From NCBI GenBank assembly GCA_013373005.1, contig JABXIP010000171.1, positions 1-7,196 on the forward strand: 7,196 nt of DNA. Direction: 5' to 3'. The position numbers and the translations under genes are program-made. Position 1 is the stretch's first letter. Each line of letters opens with the position of its first letter. Below the pieces are notes generated by a model. The model was not told the origin of the DNA, ran no database searches, and was given only the letters and a program-made list of their open reading frames with translations. Below, one piece after another: positions 1 to 7,049 of the stretch. This DNA is from Cytophagia bacterium. Lineage in GTDB: Bacteria > Bacteroidota > Bacteroidia > Cytophagales > Cyclobacteriaceae.

Positions 1-2859
1 AGAAGACTCTATGCAACTGATGCTTCAGCTTACCGAGAATTGCCTCTTGCTGTAGCCATACCTAAGGGCAAAAAGGACCTGGTTACGCTGGTTAAGTTCT
101 CTGCTGAAAATGGCACCTCGCTGATTCCCAGAACGGCAGGTACCTCTTTGGCAGGACAAGTAGTGGGCGGTGGCATTGTAGTAGATATCTCCAAACACTT
201 CAACCAAATTATTGAAGTCAATGCCGAGGAAGGTTACGCCTGGGTGGAACCAGGAATTGTTCGTGATGATCTGAACAAGCACCTCGAACCATACGGATTC
301 TTCTTTGCTCCTGAAACCTCTACAGCCAACAGGGCCATGATTGGTGGAATGATTGGAAACAACTCATGTGGCTCTAATTCAATAGTTTATGGTAGCACCC
401 GGGAACACCTGCTTGAAGTAGAGACCATTCTGGCCGATGGCTCTGAAACATGGTTCGGTCCAATTGAATCTGGCGAATTCCTGAACCGATGCAACGGACT
501 TTCAACTACTGGTTTACTCCATAACAACATCTATTTTGAGAGTCGTGAAATTCTGAATGACGAAACCAATCAGGCAGAAATCATCCAGGGCTTTCCGAAA
601 GCCGATATTCCGAGAAGAAATACAGGATATGCGCTAGACATGCTACTTAGGCATCAGCCTTTTACTGAAAGTGGAACGCCTTTCAATTTCTGCAGTCTGA
701 TTGCCGGTTCCGAAGGAACGCTGTGCTTGGTTACCAAAGCGAAGATCAAACTCACGCCTCTTCCGCCTAACAACAAAAGACTGGTTTGCATCCACTCAGA
801 AACCATTGATGACAGCCTGAAGGCGAATTTGGTCGCTTTGAAATATGCACCATCGGCCTGCGAGTTGATGGACGATTACATTCTGCAAGCCACCAAGCGC
901 AACCCAATGTATCGTGAGCTTCGCTTTTTTGTTGAGGGCGATCCGCAAGCCATTCTGGTGGTTGAATTGAATGGAGAAACACCAGATGAGGCCGACCAAA
1001 AAGTGACGGACCTCATTTCCGATCTAAAAGCGGCAGGTAGAGGATATGCCTATCCTGTCATTCATGGTGAACAAATAAAATCAGTCTGGAATTTACGCAA
1101 AGCTGGACTAGGGCTGCTTTCTAATGTACCGGGCGATGCCAAAGCCGCACCTGTAATTGAGGACACTGCGGTAGATGTGCAGGATTTACCTGCTTACATT
1201 GCTGAATTCAATCAAATACTTGAAAAGCATGGCTTATACTCAGTGCATTATGCGCATGCCGGTTCTGGAGAATTGCACCTGCGTCCCATTTTGAACCTCA
1301 AAACAACAGAAGGACAAAAGCAATTCAGGGTGATTGCGGAGGAAATTGCAACACTGGTAAAGAAATACAAAGGCTCCCTTTCAGGAGAACATGGCGATGG
1401 AAGACTGCGTGGAGAGTTCATCCCTCAGATGGTTGGTGAGCATAACTATGAGCTCATTAAGAGGATGAAGCAGATTTGGGATCCACAAAACATCTTCAAC
1501 CCGGGCAAAATAGTGAACACCCCTCCTATGGATAGTTCGCTTAGATATAAGAAAGATCAGGAGACCAGGGAATTTGATACCATGTTCGATTTCTCCGAGA
1601 ACCAAGGCATTCTTCGCAGTGCCGAACTCTGCAATGGATCGGGAGACTGCCGCAAATCCGAGCTCAGCGGTAGCACCATGTGTCCCAGCTATATGGCTAC
1701 CCGAAATGAGAAGGAGACTACCAGAGCCAGAGCCAATATTCTGAGGGAAATGCTGACCCGTTCAGACAAGGCCAATCCTTTTGCCCATGAAGAAATTAAG
1801 GAAGTAATGGACCTTTGCCTGAGCTGCAAGGGCTGTTCTTCGGAGTGCCCCTCTAATCTAGATATGGCCAAGCTCAAGGCTGAATGGCAGTATCAGTATT
1901 ATCAGGAAAAGGGAGTGCCTACCAGAGCCAAGCGTATCGCTCATTTCTCAAAAAGCATGAAGCTGGCTAGCAAGGTGCCTTGGGCTTATGATTTGGTTTT
2001 CGGAAATCAGTTGACCGGAAACCTGGCCAAGTCGATTGCAGGTTTTGCTAAAGAGCGAAGCATGCCTGAGCTATCCAGAAAACCATTGAAGACCTGGTTG
2101 AAGAAGGATTTCAAGCCGAAGACATCCGACAGAAAAGTCTACTTCTATTGCGATGAATTCACCAATTACAACGATGCTGAAATTGGTAAGAAGGCTGTTC
2201 TATTACTTGATAAACTAGGCTATGAGGTTATTTTCGTAGATCACCCAGACTCTGGAAGACCTCAACTTTCGAAAGGTTTATTGGATGAAGCCAAAGAATT
2301 GGCTCAAGCCAATGTAAAGCTATTTGCTGATCTGATCTCGGAGGATACGCCAATCCTTGGTATTGAACCTTCAGCCATACTGACCTTCCGCGATGAGTTT
2401 ATCAGCCTTACCCGAGGTGAGTTGCAGGAAAAGGCCAGAAATATCTCCAAAAACGCCTTAACCATTGAGGAGTTCTTAGCCAGAGAAATTGACCGTGGCC
2501 ATATCAAAACAGACCAGTTTACCGAACAAAAGAAACTGATCAAGGTTCATGGACACTGTCATCAGAAGTCGCTTTCCAGCATGACTCCTACTAAAAAGAT
2601 CCTGAGTCTGCCGAAGAACTTTGAAGTACATATGATTCCATCAGGTTGCTGTGGCATGGCAGGGTCATTTGGCTACGAAAAGGAACACTATGATCTCTCT
2701 ATGCAAATTGGAGAATTGGTGCTCTTCCCTACTGTCAGAAAACAACCGGAAGAAGTAATTATAGCCGCTTCAGGCACCAGCTGCCGCCATCAAATTAAGG
2801 ATGGTACAGGAAGAAAAGCGCTGCATGTGGTGGAAATCTTACACAATGCACTGGCATAG
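1..2859 (+). CDS. FAD-binding and (Fe-S)-binding oxidoreductase, D-lactate / D-2-hydroxyacid dehydrogenase type (5' partial)
   Basis: Frame 1 is open from the first base to the TAG at 2857-2859, giving 952 residues. It begins RRLYATDASAYRELPLAVAI, which resembles the early part of this family, so probably only a few tens of residues are missing. A TTG at 40 is an internal codon, not the start. Domains, counted from base 1: an FAD-binding PCMH-type domain in about the first 250 residues, with the MIGGMIGNNSCGS motif (nt 337-375); an FAD-oxidase C-terminal domain with YAHAGSGELHLRP and SGEHGDGRLRGEF (nt 1381-1419); a 4Fe-4S region with CNGSGDCRK (Cys 544, 550), MCPSY (Cys 561) and CLSCKGCSSECP (Cys 606, 609, 612, 616); and a C-terminal cysteine-rich CCG-type domain with GHCH (Cys 853), SGCCG (883-884) and SGTSC (928). 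All expected cysteines are present. By family knowledge it oxidises D-lactate or a related 2-hydroxyacid at FAD and passes electrons through the Fe-S clusters to the respiratory chain. The exact substrate cannot be read from sequence. The closest named relative I recognise is E. coli YdiJ. Confidence 0.93.
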   Translation, partial: RRLYATDASAYRELPLAVAIPKGKKDLVTLVKFSAENGTSLIPRTAGTSLAGQVVGGGIVVDISKHFNQIIEVNAEEGYAWVEPGIVRDDLNKHLEPYGFFFAPETSTANRAMIGGMIGNNSCGSNSIVYGSTREHLLEVETILADGSETWFGPIESGEFLNRCNGLSTTGLLHNNIYFESREILNDETNQAEIIQGFPKADIPRRNTGYALDMLLRHQPFTESGTPFNFCSLIAGSEGTLCLVTKAKIKLTPLPPNNKRLVCIHSETIDDSLKANLVALKYAPSACELMDDYILQATKRNPMYRELRFFVEGDPQAILVVELNGETPDEADQKVTDLISDLKAAGRGYAYPVIHGEQIKSVWNLRKAGLGLLSNVPGDAKAAPVIEDTAVDVQDLPAYIAEFNQILEKHGLYSVHYAHAGSGELHLRPILNLKTTEGQKQFRVIAEEIATLVKKYKGSLSGEHGDGRLRGEFIPQMVGEHNYELIKRMKQIWDPQNIFNPGKIVNTPPMDSSLRYKKDQETREFDTMFDFSENQGILRSAELCNGSGDCRKSELSGSTMCPSYMATRNEKETTRARANILREMLTRSDKANPFAHEEIKEVMDLCLSCKGCSSECPSNLDMAKLKAEWQYQYYQEKGVPTRAKRIAHFSKSMKLASKVPWAYDLVFGNQLTGNLAKSIAGFAKERSMPELSRKPLKTWLKKDFKPKTSDRKVYFYCDEFTNYNDAEIGKKAVLLLDKLGYEVIFVDHPDSGRPQLSKGLLDEAKELAQANVKLFADLISEDTPILGIEPSAILTFRDEFISLTRGELQEKARNISKNALTIEEFLAREIDRGHIKTDQFTEQKKLIKVHGHCHQKSLSSMTPTKKILSLPKNFEVHMIPSGCCGMAGSFGYEKEHYDLSMQIGELVLFPTVRKQPEEVIIAASGTSCRHQIKDGTGRKALHVVEILHNALA

Positions 2860-2889
2860 GCAAATAAGAAACGAAACTCAAATCCCTTT

Positions 2890-2965
2890 CGTCATTGCGA
2901 GGGAGGCACGACCGTGGCAATCTCCTAAATTGGAGAATGGGACTGCTTCGTTCCTCGCAGTGACG
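2890..2965. repeat. REP-like palindromic repeat between the dehydrogenase and modA
   Basis: The left arm CGTCATTGCGAGG (2890-2902) pairs with the right arm CCTCGCAGTGACG (2953-2965) at 12 of 13 Watson-Crick positions, the remaining one being a T-G wobble. An inner stem TCTCC (2921-2925) / GGAGA (2932-2936) closes a six-base loop, with imperfect pairing between. I recognise arms of this kind (CGTCATTGCGAGG, GGCACGACCGTGGCAATCTCC) as a dispersed intergenic repeat in Bacteroidota genomes. This is recall, not a search. The repeat has no stop in the modA frame and so artificially extends that ORF upstream. Its right arm overlaps the proposed modA start. Confidence 0.8.
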
Positions 2966-3709
2966 TTCTGGAAACTCTTTCTAATACTGCTATTAGGTCT
3001 AGTCTTAGCTAGCTGTTCCCCCAAAAAGAACACTCTAACCATCGCCACAGCTGCTAATATGCAGTTTGCTATGAATGCCTTGGTTGAGGCTTATGAAGCT
3101 GAAACTGGAACTCAATGCGAGATCATCCTAGGTTCTTCCGGTAAACTCACTGCGCAGATACAACAAGGTGCTCCTTATGACCTTTTCTTCTCTGCCGATA
3201 CGAAATATCCAGAAGCACTGAAAGCATCAGGAAATACCGTTGGTGAGCCAATTATCTATGCTCAAGGGCGGCTCGTGCTTTGGTCTATGAAGGAGAACCT
3301 GCTGATTTCAATAGACCAACTCAGTTCTAATGAGGTATCACATATTGCTCTGGCCAATCCCAAAACTGCTCCATATGGGCTCGCAGCAGAACAGGTGCTA
3401 AAGGAATTGAATTTGTACAATGCAGTTGAACCGAAGCTAGTCTTTGGAGAAAGTATCTCTCAGGTCAACCAATTCATTATCTCTCAGGCTGCCGAGATTG
3501 GCTTTACAGCAAAGTCTGTTGTAGTCAGTCCAAATATATCCGACAAAGGGAACTGGATAACCGTTGCAGATAGCTTACACTCTCCTATCAATCAGGCTAT
3601 GATTGTGCTTAAAAATGACAGGGGCTTGGAAAAAGAGGCTGAGTCATTCACGGCATTCGTTAGATCTGAAAAGGGCCTTTCCATCTTACGCCAGTTTGGC
3701 TATCAATAA
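2960..3709 (+). CDS. modA: Molybdate ABC transporter substrate-binding lipoprotein ModA
   Basis: This is a membrane-anchored oxyanion-binding protein that would deliver molybdate (possibly tungstate) to a ModBC permease. From the GTG at 2960 it is 249 residues, about the usual ModA length. It opens with a lipoprotein signal (MTFWKLFLILLLGLVLASC) whose lipobox LASC puts the lipidated cysteine at residue 19. Family motifs follow: LTIATAANMQFAM (26-38), LGSSGKLTAQIQQGAPYDLF (57-76), ALANPKTAPYG (130-140) and AEIGFTAKSVVV (178-189). The serines of GSSGK and the Asn of TAAN are likely anion ligands by family analogy. The same frame stays open back to ATGs at 2801, 2825 and 2846, but those starts would place dehydrogenase-overlap and repeat-encoded residues before the signal peptide, so I prefer 2960. 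No clear Shine-Dalgarno is seen, which is common in Bacteroidota. modB and modC, normally adjacent, are absent. A broken copy of the gene's tail lies at 6753-6944. Function is confident; the start is not. Confidence 0.9.
   Translation: MTFWKLFLILLLGLVLASCSPKKNTLTIATAANMQFAMNALVEAYEAETGTQCEIILGSSGKLTAQIQQGAPYDLFFSADTKYPEALKASGNTVGEPIIYAQGRLVLWSMKENLLISIDQLSSNEVSHIALANPKTAPYGLAAEQVLKELNLYNAVEPKLVFGESISQVNQFIISQAAEIGFTAKSVVVSPNISDKGNWITVADSLHSPINQAMIVLKNDRGLEKEAESFTAFVRSEKGLSILRQFGYQ
3566..3614 (+). repeat. Direct repeat, copy 1 (inside modA 3' end)
   Basis: These 49 bases encode ADSLHSPINQAMIVLK of ModA and match 6804-6852 at 48 positions. The first 36 bases are identical, there is one A/G difference at 3602, then 12 more identical bases. 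The copies are in the same orientation and 3238 bp apart, flanking the PadR-permease unit. Identity drops sharply on both sides. Confidence 0.92.
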
Positions 3710-3773
3710 TCTTCCCCATTTTTTTAATCATATTTTATGAAAAGCAGAAACATATTCTTATTGTTGCCGTCAT

Positions 3774-3791
3774 ATATTTAATATTAAAAAT
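3774..3791. promoter_or_regulatory. AT-rich inverted repeat upstream of padR, possible operator
   Basis: ATATTTAAT (3774-3782) and ATTAAAAAT (3783-3791) form an inverted repeat with 8 of 9 positions paired, ending 11 bases before the PadR start. PadR proteins commonly bind inverted repeats at their own promoter, so this is a candidate operator. The overlapping TATATTTA (3773-3780) resembles the Bacteroidota -7 element TAnnTTTG but lacks the final G, and no TTG sits at the expected spacing upstream. The whole 3710-3802 gap is AT-rich, so chance palindromes are likely. A weak purine run GAAAGA (3793-3798) is the only ribosome-site candidate. Confidence 0.25.
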
Positions 3792-3802
3792 AGAAAGATA
3801 TT

Positions 3803-4129
3803 ATGAAGGGCTACTTGGGAGAGTTTGAAGAGCTTGTCTTATTAACTATAGCCAATCTGGCTGAAGAAGCCTATGGAACCACTATTCTGGAAATGATAGA
3901 GGAACAGGCCAATCGTAAAATGAGTCTGGGTGCCTTGCACTCTACCCTCACGCGCTTAGAGGAAAAAGGCTTTCTTACCTCCTATTTAGGAGAACCTACA
4001 GCTAAGCGAGGGGGACGAAGAAAGCGCTATTTCGAGATTACCCAAAGTGCTAAAGAAGCGCTTAACAATATGAAAAGCCTCCGTGACGAACTGTGGATGA
4101 ATTCTAAGATCAACTTATCAGCTAGCTAA
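3803..4129 (+). CDS. PadR family transcriptional regulator
   Basis: A 108-residue cytoplasmic winged-helix DNA-binding protein of the small PadR subfamily. An N-terminal helix (GEFEELVLLTIANL, 6-19) leads into the helix-turn-helix, with the probable recognition helix at 41-55 (SLGALHSTLTRLEEK). A basic wing follows (AKRGGRRKRYFEIT, 67-80) and then a C-terminal helix (81-98) that would serve dimerisation. Length and motif order match the family, so the protein looks complete. Its TAA shares one base with the ATG of the downstream permease (TAATG), which implies one mRNA and translational coupling. By family knowledge it probably represses its own promoter and the permease until an inducer is sensed. 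The inducer cannot be predicted. Small PadR genes placed directly before prefix-domain permeases are, from memory, a recurrent pair in Cytophagales. Confidence 0.93.
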   Translation: MKGYLGEFEELVLLTIANLAEEAYGTTILEMIEEQANRKMSLGALHSTLTRLEEKGFLTSYLGEPTAKRGGRRKRYFEITQSAKEALNNMKSLRDELWMNSKINLSAS

Positions 4130-6735
4130 TGCACAAGCCTCCTAAACTCGCAACAAAACTCTTTTACTGGGCAAGTGGTCAGGCTCAGAATGAAGACCTC
4201 CTAGGCGATCTGCAGGAACTCTATGAAGATCAGCTAGAGTCGAAAGGGAAGTTTAGAGCCCGGCTCTTCTATTGGTTGGAAGTTATAAAGCTCTCTTTCT
4301 CCTATGCCCTTAGAAAGCGAAAGAAAGACAGGTCATTTTCAAATTATTATTCAGGTCAAAAACTCAATACAATGATTCTCAATTACATTAAAATCTCACT
4401 CAGGAATATTAAGAAGCACAAATTATTCACTGCACTCAATGTCTTTGGCCTGGCCTTAGGCATGTCTGTAGCACTGCTCTGCTTGGCCATGGTGTCTGAC
4501 CTTAAGCAGTTCGATAGGTTTCACCAAGATGCTGGAGACATATATCGCATTACAACGGAATTAACCACTTCTGGAGACAGAGATCACTTTGCCTCCTCTC
4601 CTCCTGCTCTAGCCGATCTTTTGCGCAACAGCAGCCAGAAAATTTCAGAGAGCGTAGTCATTAATGATTACTTCTTTCCTACCATCAAGTCTGTAGGAGA
4701 ACCCATCCAGATGAATGGATATTATACGGAGCCAAGCTTTCTGCAGCTCTTTAATTTTGAATTGCAAAGAGGCAATGCCAATGCAATTGAGAACCCCAGA
4801 AGTGTGATTGTAACGCATGAACTGGCGCAAAAGTTATTCAACTCTACTGATGTCGTTGGCAAAACCATTGAAACGGAAAGAGATGGTGTATTCGAAATTG
4901 GAGCTGTGCTAGCACCTTTTCCGAAACACACGCATTTTAAATTCGATCTATTAGCCAATATCTCAGCGTCTGCTCGTGGAAATAATGTCGGTGCTGCCGG
5001 ATGGACAGAATTCAGTAGCAATTATTTCTACTTCAAGTCTGAGGCTTCTCAACAGGAGCTACAGTCTATGATAAAAGATTTTGGCCAAAACGGCCAGGCA
5101 TTCTTCGACCTGGAATCTGCTGAGGCTAATTACCATGTCCAAGCCTTGACAGAGATTAATCCCGGCCCCAATTATTCTGACGGATTGGGAGTAATTTTCG
5201 GTTATGATGGGCTGTGGTACTTCATTGGTGTGTCCCTTATGGTACTGATACCGGCATGTTTTAACTACATCAACATGGCCATTGCCAATACACTCAATAG
5301 AACCAAAGAAATTGGCATAAGAAAGATCATTGGAAGCCCCAATAAGTTTATTATCAGGCAGTTTTTAGTAGAAACGATCCTCGTTTGTATCATTAGCCTT
5401 TTGCTATCTACAGTTCTCTTCAACCTTATTAAAGATGAGTTTACTGTCATGTTAGTTGGTGCTGAGGCCTTAACTTTTGAGATAACTCCTCTTGTCATCA
5501 TCATGTTCTTAGGCTTTGCCATTTCAACTGGCCTTTTGACCGGAGTAGTACCGGCACTCTATCTTGCGCGTATCGCACCTATTGCCGCCTTAAACAACAG
5601 GCTTAGTGATAAAAAAGTATCCATTTCAGGGTTTAGAAAAGGACTTCTTGTTTTTCAGTTTATCCTCTCACTTTCTTTTATGATTGGCATTGGAGTAGTG
5701 ATAAGGCAGTATTCCCACACTATAACGTACGACCCCGGTTTTGCCAGAGAGAATAGAATTGTCTTACCTCTTGAATCGAATAATATAGAGATTTTGGAAA
5801 ATGAGCTTCAGGCTATTAATGGTATCGAAAACATCAGTTTCAGCTCTAATATTCCTGGCTTGCCGTTGAGCAAACCTAATTATTTCTACAGCAATGATCT
5901 GACTGATTCTATTCGTGTGAAAGAGGTTTTCATCAGTGAAGATTTCATAGATAAAATGAATCTCAAGATGGTTTGGGGCGAAAGTCAACTTAGCGATGTT
6001 CAATTTGAGCAGGTGCTGGTTAATGAAAAATTGCTTAATCTTCTCAACAACATTCAGAACAATCCACAAGACAGTTTAATCAGGCAATTGGCAAATAAGC
6101 AGGTGCAGATTATTGGCATAGTAGCAGATTACAATCACGAACCGCTTAATGAGAGAATTGAACCCATGGTAATGAGACTGGATGAATCTGCCTTTAACTA
6201 TGCCATTATTGAGTTGAATGAAGTAAATGGTAAAGCAACACTGGCTAACATAGAAGCAGTATGGGATAAACTTCAACCCGAGGGTCAGTTCACACCTAGA
6301 TATTTAGAAACCATCGTGTCCCAGAGTTATGACTTTATGTTTACGGCCATGAAAATCTTCGGCTTTCTGGCTTTAATATCTATTACCATCTCTAGCCTGG
6401 GCTTATTGGGAATGGTTGTTTACTCCACCGAAAACAGACGCAAAGAAGTGGCAATTCGTAAGATACTTGGAGCCAACTCCATGACACTTTTCGGCAACCT
6501 CTCAAGCATGTTTTTAAAACTTTGGCTTATTGCCTTGCTAATTGCGCTACCTGGAGCTTATTTATTCTACGATAACTTGTTCGTGAACATCTATAATAAG
6601 TTCAGTGATGGAGTTCATTTCGCAGAAGTATTCTTGAGTAGTCTATTGACCATAGTCATTGGACTCTCCGCCATATTCTGGCAAAGCAGAAGGATCATTA
6701 GAATCAATCCGGCAGAAAACCTGCGAAATGATTGA
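4129..6735 (+). CDS. ABC transporter permease, MacB/FtsX type with N-terminal permease-prefix domain
   Basis: An 868-residue inner-membrane protein. Residues 1-65 form a soluble prefix with LLGDLQELYEDQLESKGKFR, the signature I know as permease prefix domain 2. A classic permease start follows (MILNYIKISLRNIKKHK, from residue 82). Predicted membrane segments are near 104-122, 363-387, 415-434, 455-482, 505-527, 743-766, 797-816 and 832-852, with two large extracytoplasmic domains at about 125-360 and 528-735. The two halves each carry the FtsX coupling segment: RTKEIGIRKIIGS (near 391-403) and NRRKEVAIRKILGAN (near 769-783). It ends INPAENLRND, typical of the family. It is thus two FtsX-type permease units fused in one chain, as in orphan ADOP-like permeases. 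Relatives move or extract lipids, lipoproteins or toxic compounds using a MacB-type ATPase, but none is encoded here. An in-frame ATG at 4372 would give the version without the prefix. I keep 4129 because the prefix is a recognised domain and overlaps the padR stop. The substrate is unknown. Confidence 0.9.
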   Translation: MHKPPKLATKLFYWASGQAQNEDLLGDLQELYEDQLESKGKFRARLFYWLEVIKLSFSYALRKRKKDRSFSNYYSGQKLNTMILNYIKISLRNIKKHKLFTALNVFGLALGMSVALLCLAMVSDLKQFDRFHQDAGDIYRITTELTTSGDRDHFASSPPALADLLRNSSQKISESVVINDYFFPTIKSVGEPIQMNGYYTEPSFLQLFNFELQRGNANAIENPRSVIVTHELAQKLFNSTDVVGKTIETERDGVFEIGAVLAPFPKHTHFKFDLLANISASARGNNVGAAGWTEFSSNYFYFKSEASQQELQSMIKDFGQNGQAFFDLESAEANYHVQALTEINPGPNYSDGLGVIFGYDGLWYFIGVSLMVLIPACFNYINMAIANTLNRTKEIGIRKIIGSPNKFIIRQFLVETILVCIISLLLSTVLFNLIKDEFTVMLVGAEALTFEITPLVIIMFLGFAISTGLLTGVVPALYLARIAPIAALNNRLSDKKVSISGFRKGLLVFQFILSLSFMIGIGVVIRQYSHTITYDPGFARENRIVLPLESNNIEILENELQAINGIENISFSSNIPGLPLSKPNYFYSNDLTDSIRVKEVFISEDFIDKMNLKMVWGESQLSDVQFEQVLVNEKLLNLLNNIQNNPQDSLIRQLANKQVQIIGIVADYNHEPLNERIEPMVMRLDESAFNYAIIELNEVNGKATLANIEAVWDKLQPEGQFTPRYLETIVSQSYDFMFTAMKIFGFLALISITISSLGLLGMVVYSTENRRKEVAIRKILGANSMTLFGNLSSMFLKLWLIALLIALPGAYLFYDNLFVNIYNKFSDGVHFAEVFLSSLLTIVIGLSAIFWQSRRIIRINPAENLRND

Positions 6736-6752
6736 GTAGGCCGAATTTGCAT

Positions 6753-6944
6753 GTAGTGGTTTACACTATGGATTTACCAAATCAAAACAACCGGATCAGT
6801 TTAGCAGATAGCTTACACTCTCCTATCAATCAGGCTATGGTTGTGCTTAAAACCGATCGGAATCTATCGCAAGAGGCTCAAAAGTTTGTGGTATTTGTAC
6901 TCTCTGAGTAAAGCAAAGCGGTTTTACGGAAGTTCGGTTATAAT
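6753..6944 (+). pseudogene. Truncated modA paralogue, 3' end only
   Basis: Read in the frame of GTA at 6753, this translates as VVVYTMDLPNQNNRISLADS and continues to an in-frame TAA at 6909-6911, then on through SKAVLRKFGYN to 6944. Over the last 51 codons I count by eye about 31 identities with ModA residues 199-249 (WITVADS to FGYQ), with no gap. Upstream, VVV aligns to ModA VVV (187-189) with a one-codon length difference. The stop falls where ModA has Lys in RSEKG. A short ORF from ATG 6768 to 6911 (47 codons) exists, but it would encode only a fragment of one lobe with no signal peptide. The fragment lacks the first three quarters of the gene and the anion-binding motifs, so it is a relic. 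Homology may reach back to 6736 (GTAGGC, like Ile-Gly of ModA) with a 4-base deletion, but that is too short to be sure. Confidence 0.85.
6804..6852 (+). repeat. Direct repeat, copy 2 (inside modA relic)
   Basis: Partner of 3566-3614, with 48 of 49 bases the same and the difference at 6840. The preceding bases (TTA for Leu, where modA has GTT for Val) and the following codons (ACCGATCGG where modA has AATGACAGG) diverge. Confidence 0.92.
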
Positions 6945-6945
6945 G

Positions 6946-6995
6946 AGCCCCCATCCATCCCGATAGCCATCGGGATTCACCCATGGAGGAAGGCT
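6946..6995. repeat. REP-like hairpin with ATCCCGAT/ATCGGGAT core
   Basis: A perfect 8-bp stem ATCCCGAT (6957-6964) / ATCGGGAT (6969-6976) closes a four-base loop AGCC. Further out, AGCC (6946-6949) and TCCA (6954-6957) can pair with GGCT (6992-6995) and TGGA (6984-6987), making a longer imperfect hairpin. No T-run follows on either strand, so it is not a standard intrinsic terminator. I recognise the CCCGAT/ATCGGG core as frequent in Bacteroidota intergenic repeats. Confidence 0.7.
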
Positions 6996-7049
6996 TTAGT
7001 TCCTGCTAGTTTTTACAGCTTAATTCTAAACTAGCAGTGTCCAAAAGCC
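6992..7049. repeat. Long hairpin: 6-bp outer and 10-bp inner stems
   Basis: The inner stem CTGCTAGTTT (7003-7012) / AAACTAGCAG (7028-7037) is a perfect 10-bp inverted repeat around a 15-base loop. The outer stem GGCTTT (6992-6997) / AAAGCC (7044-7049) is also perfect, separated from the inner one by a 5-by-6 internal loop. An alternative fold, AGGAA (6987-6991) / TTCCT (7000-7004), would compete with it. It could be a REP or MITE-like element or a structured RNA. No T-run follows, so it is not an obvious terminator. Confidence 0.65.

Noticed and set aside
40..42. TTG as start codon of the dehydrogenase
   Set aside because: The frame is open to base 1 and the upstream residues fit the family, so this is an internal leucine codon.
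3710..3735. T-rich run after modA as a terminator
   Set aside because: No GC-rich stem precedes the T-run.
4372..4374. ATG at 4372 as the permease start
   Set aside because: It matches the start of prefix-less relatives, but the upstream 81 codons encode a recognised prefix domain and overlap the padR stop by one base.
5764..6069. Antisense ORFs of 60-100 codons across the permease and the dehydrogenase
   Set aside because: They lie opposite well-conserved coding sequence, have no recognisable domains and no independent start signals.
6754..6768. TAGTG/CACTA hairpin as the permease terminator
   Set aside because: It has only 5 bp and no T-run, and its bases are accounted for by the modA relic.
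6768..6911. A 47-codon ORF as a genuine small gene
   Set aside because: It is homologous to an internal part of ModA, homology continues past its stop to FGY, and it has no signal peptide or independent features. A truncated pseudogene explains it better.
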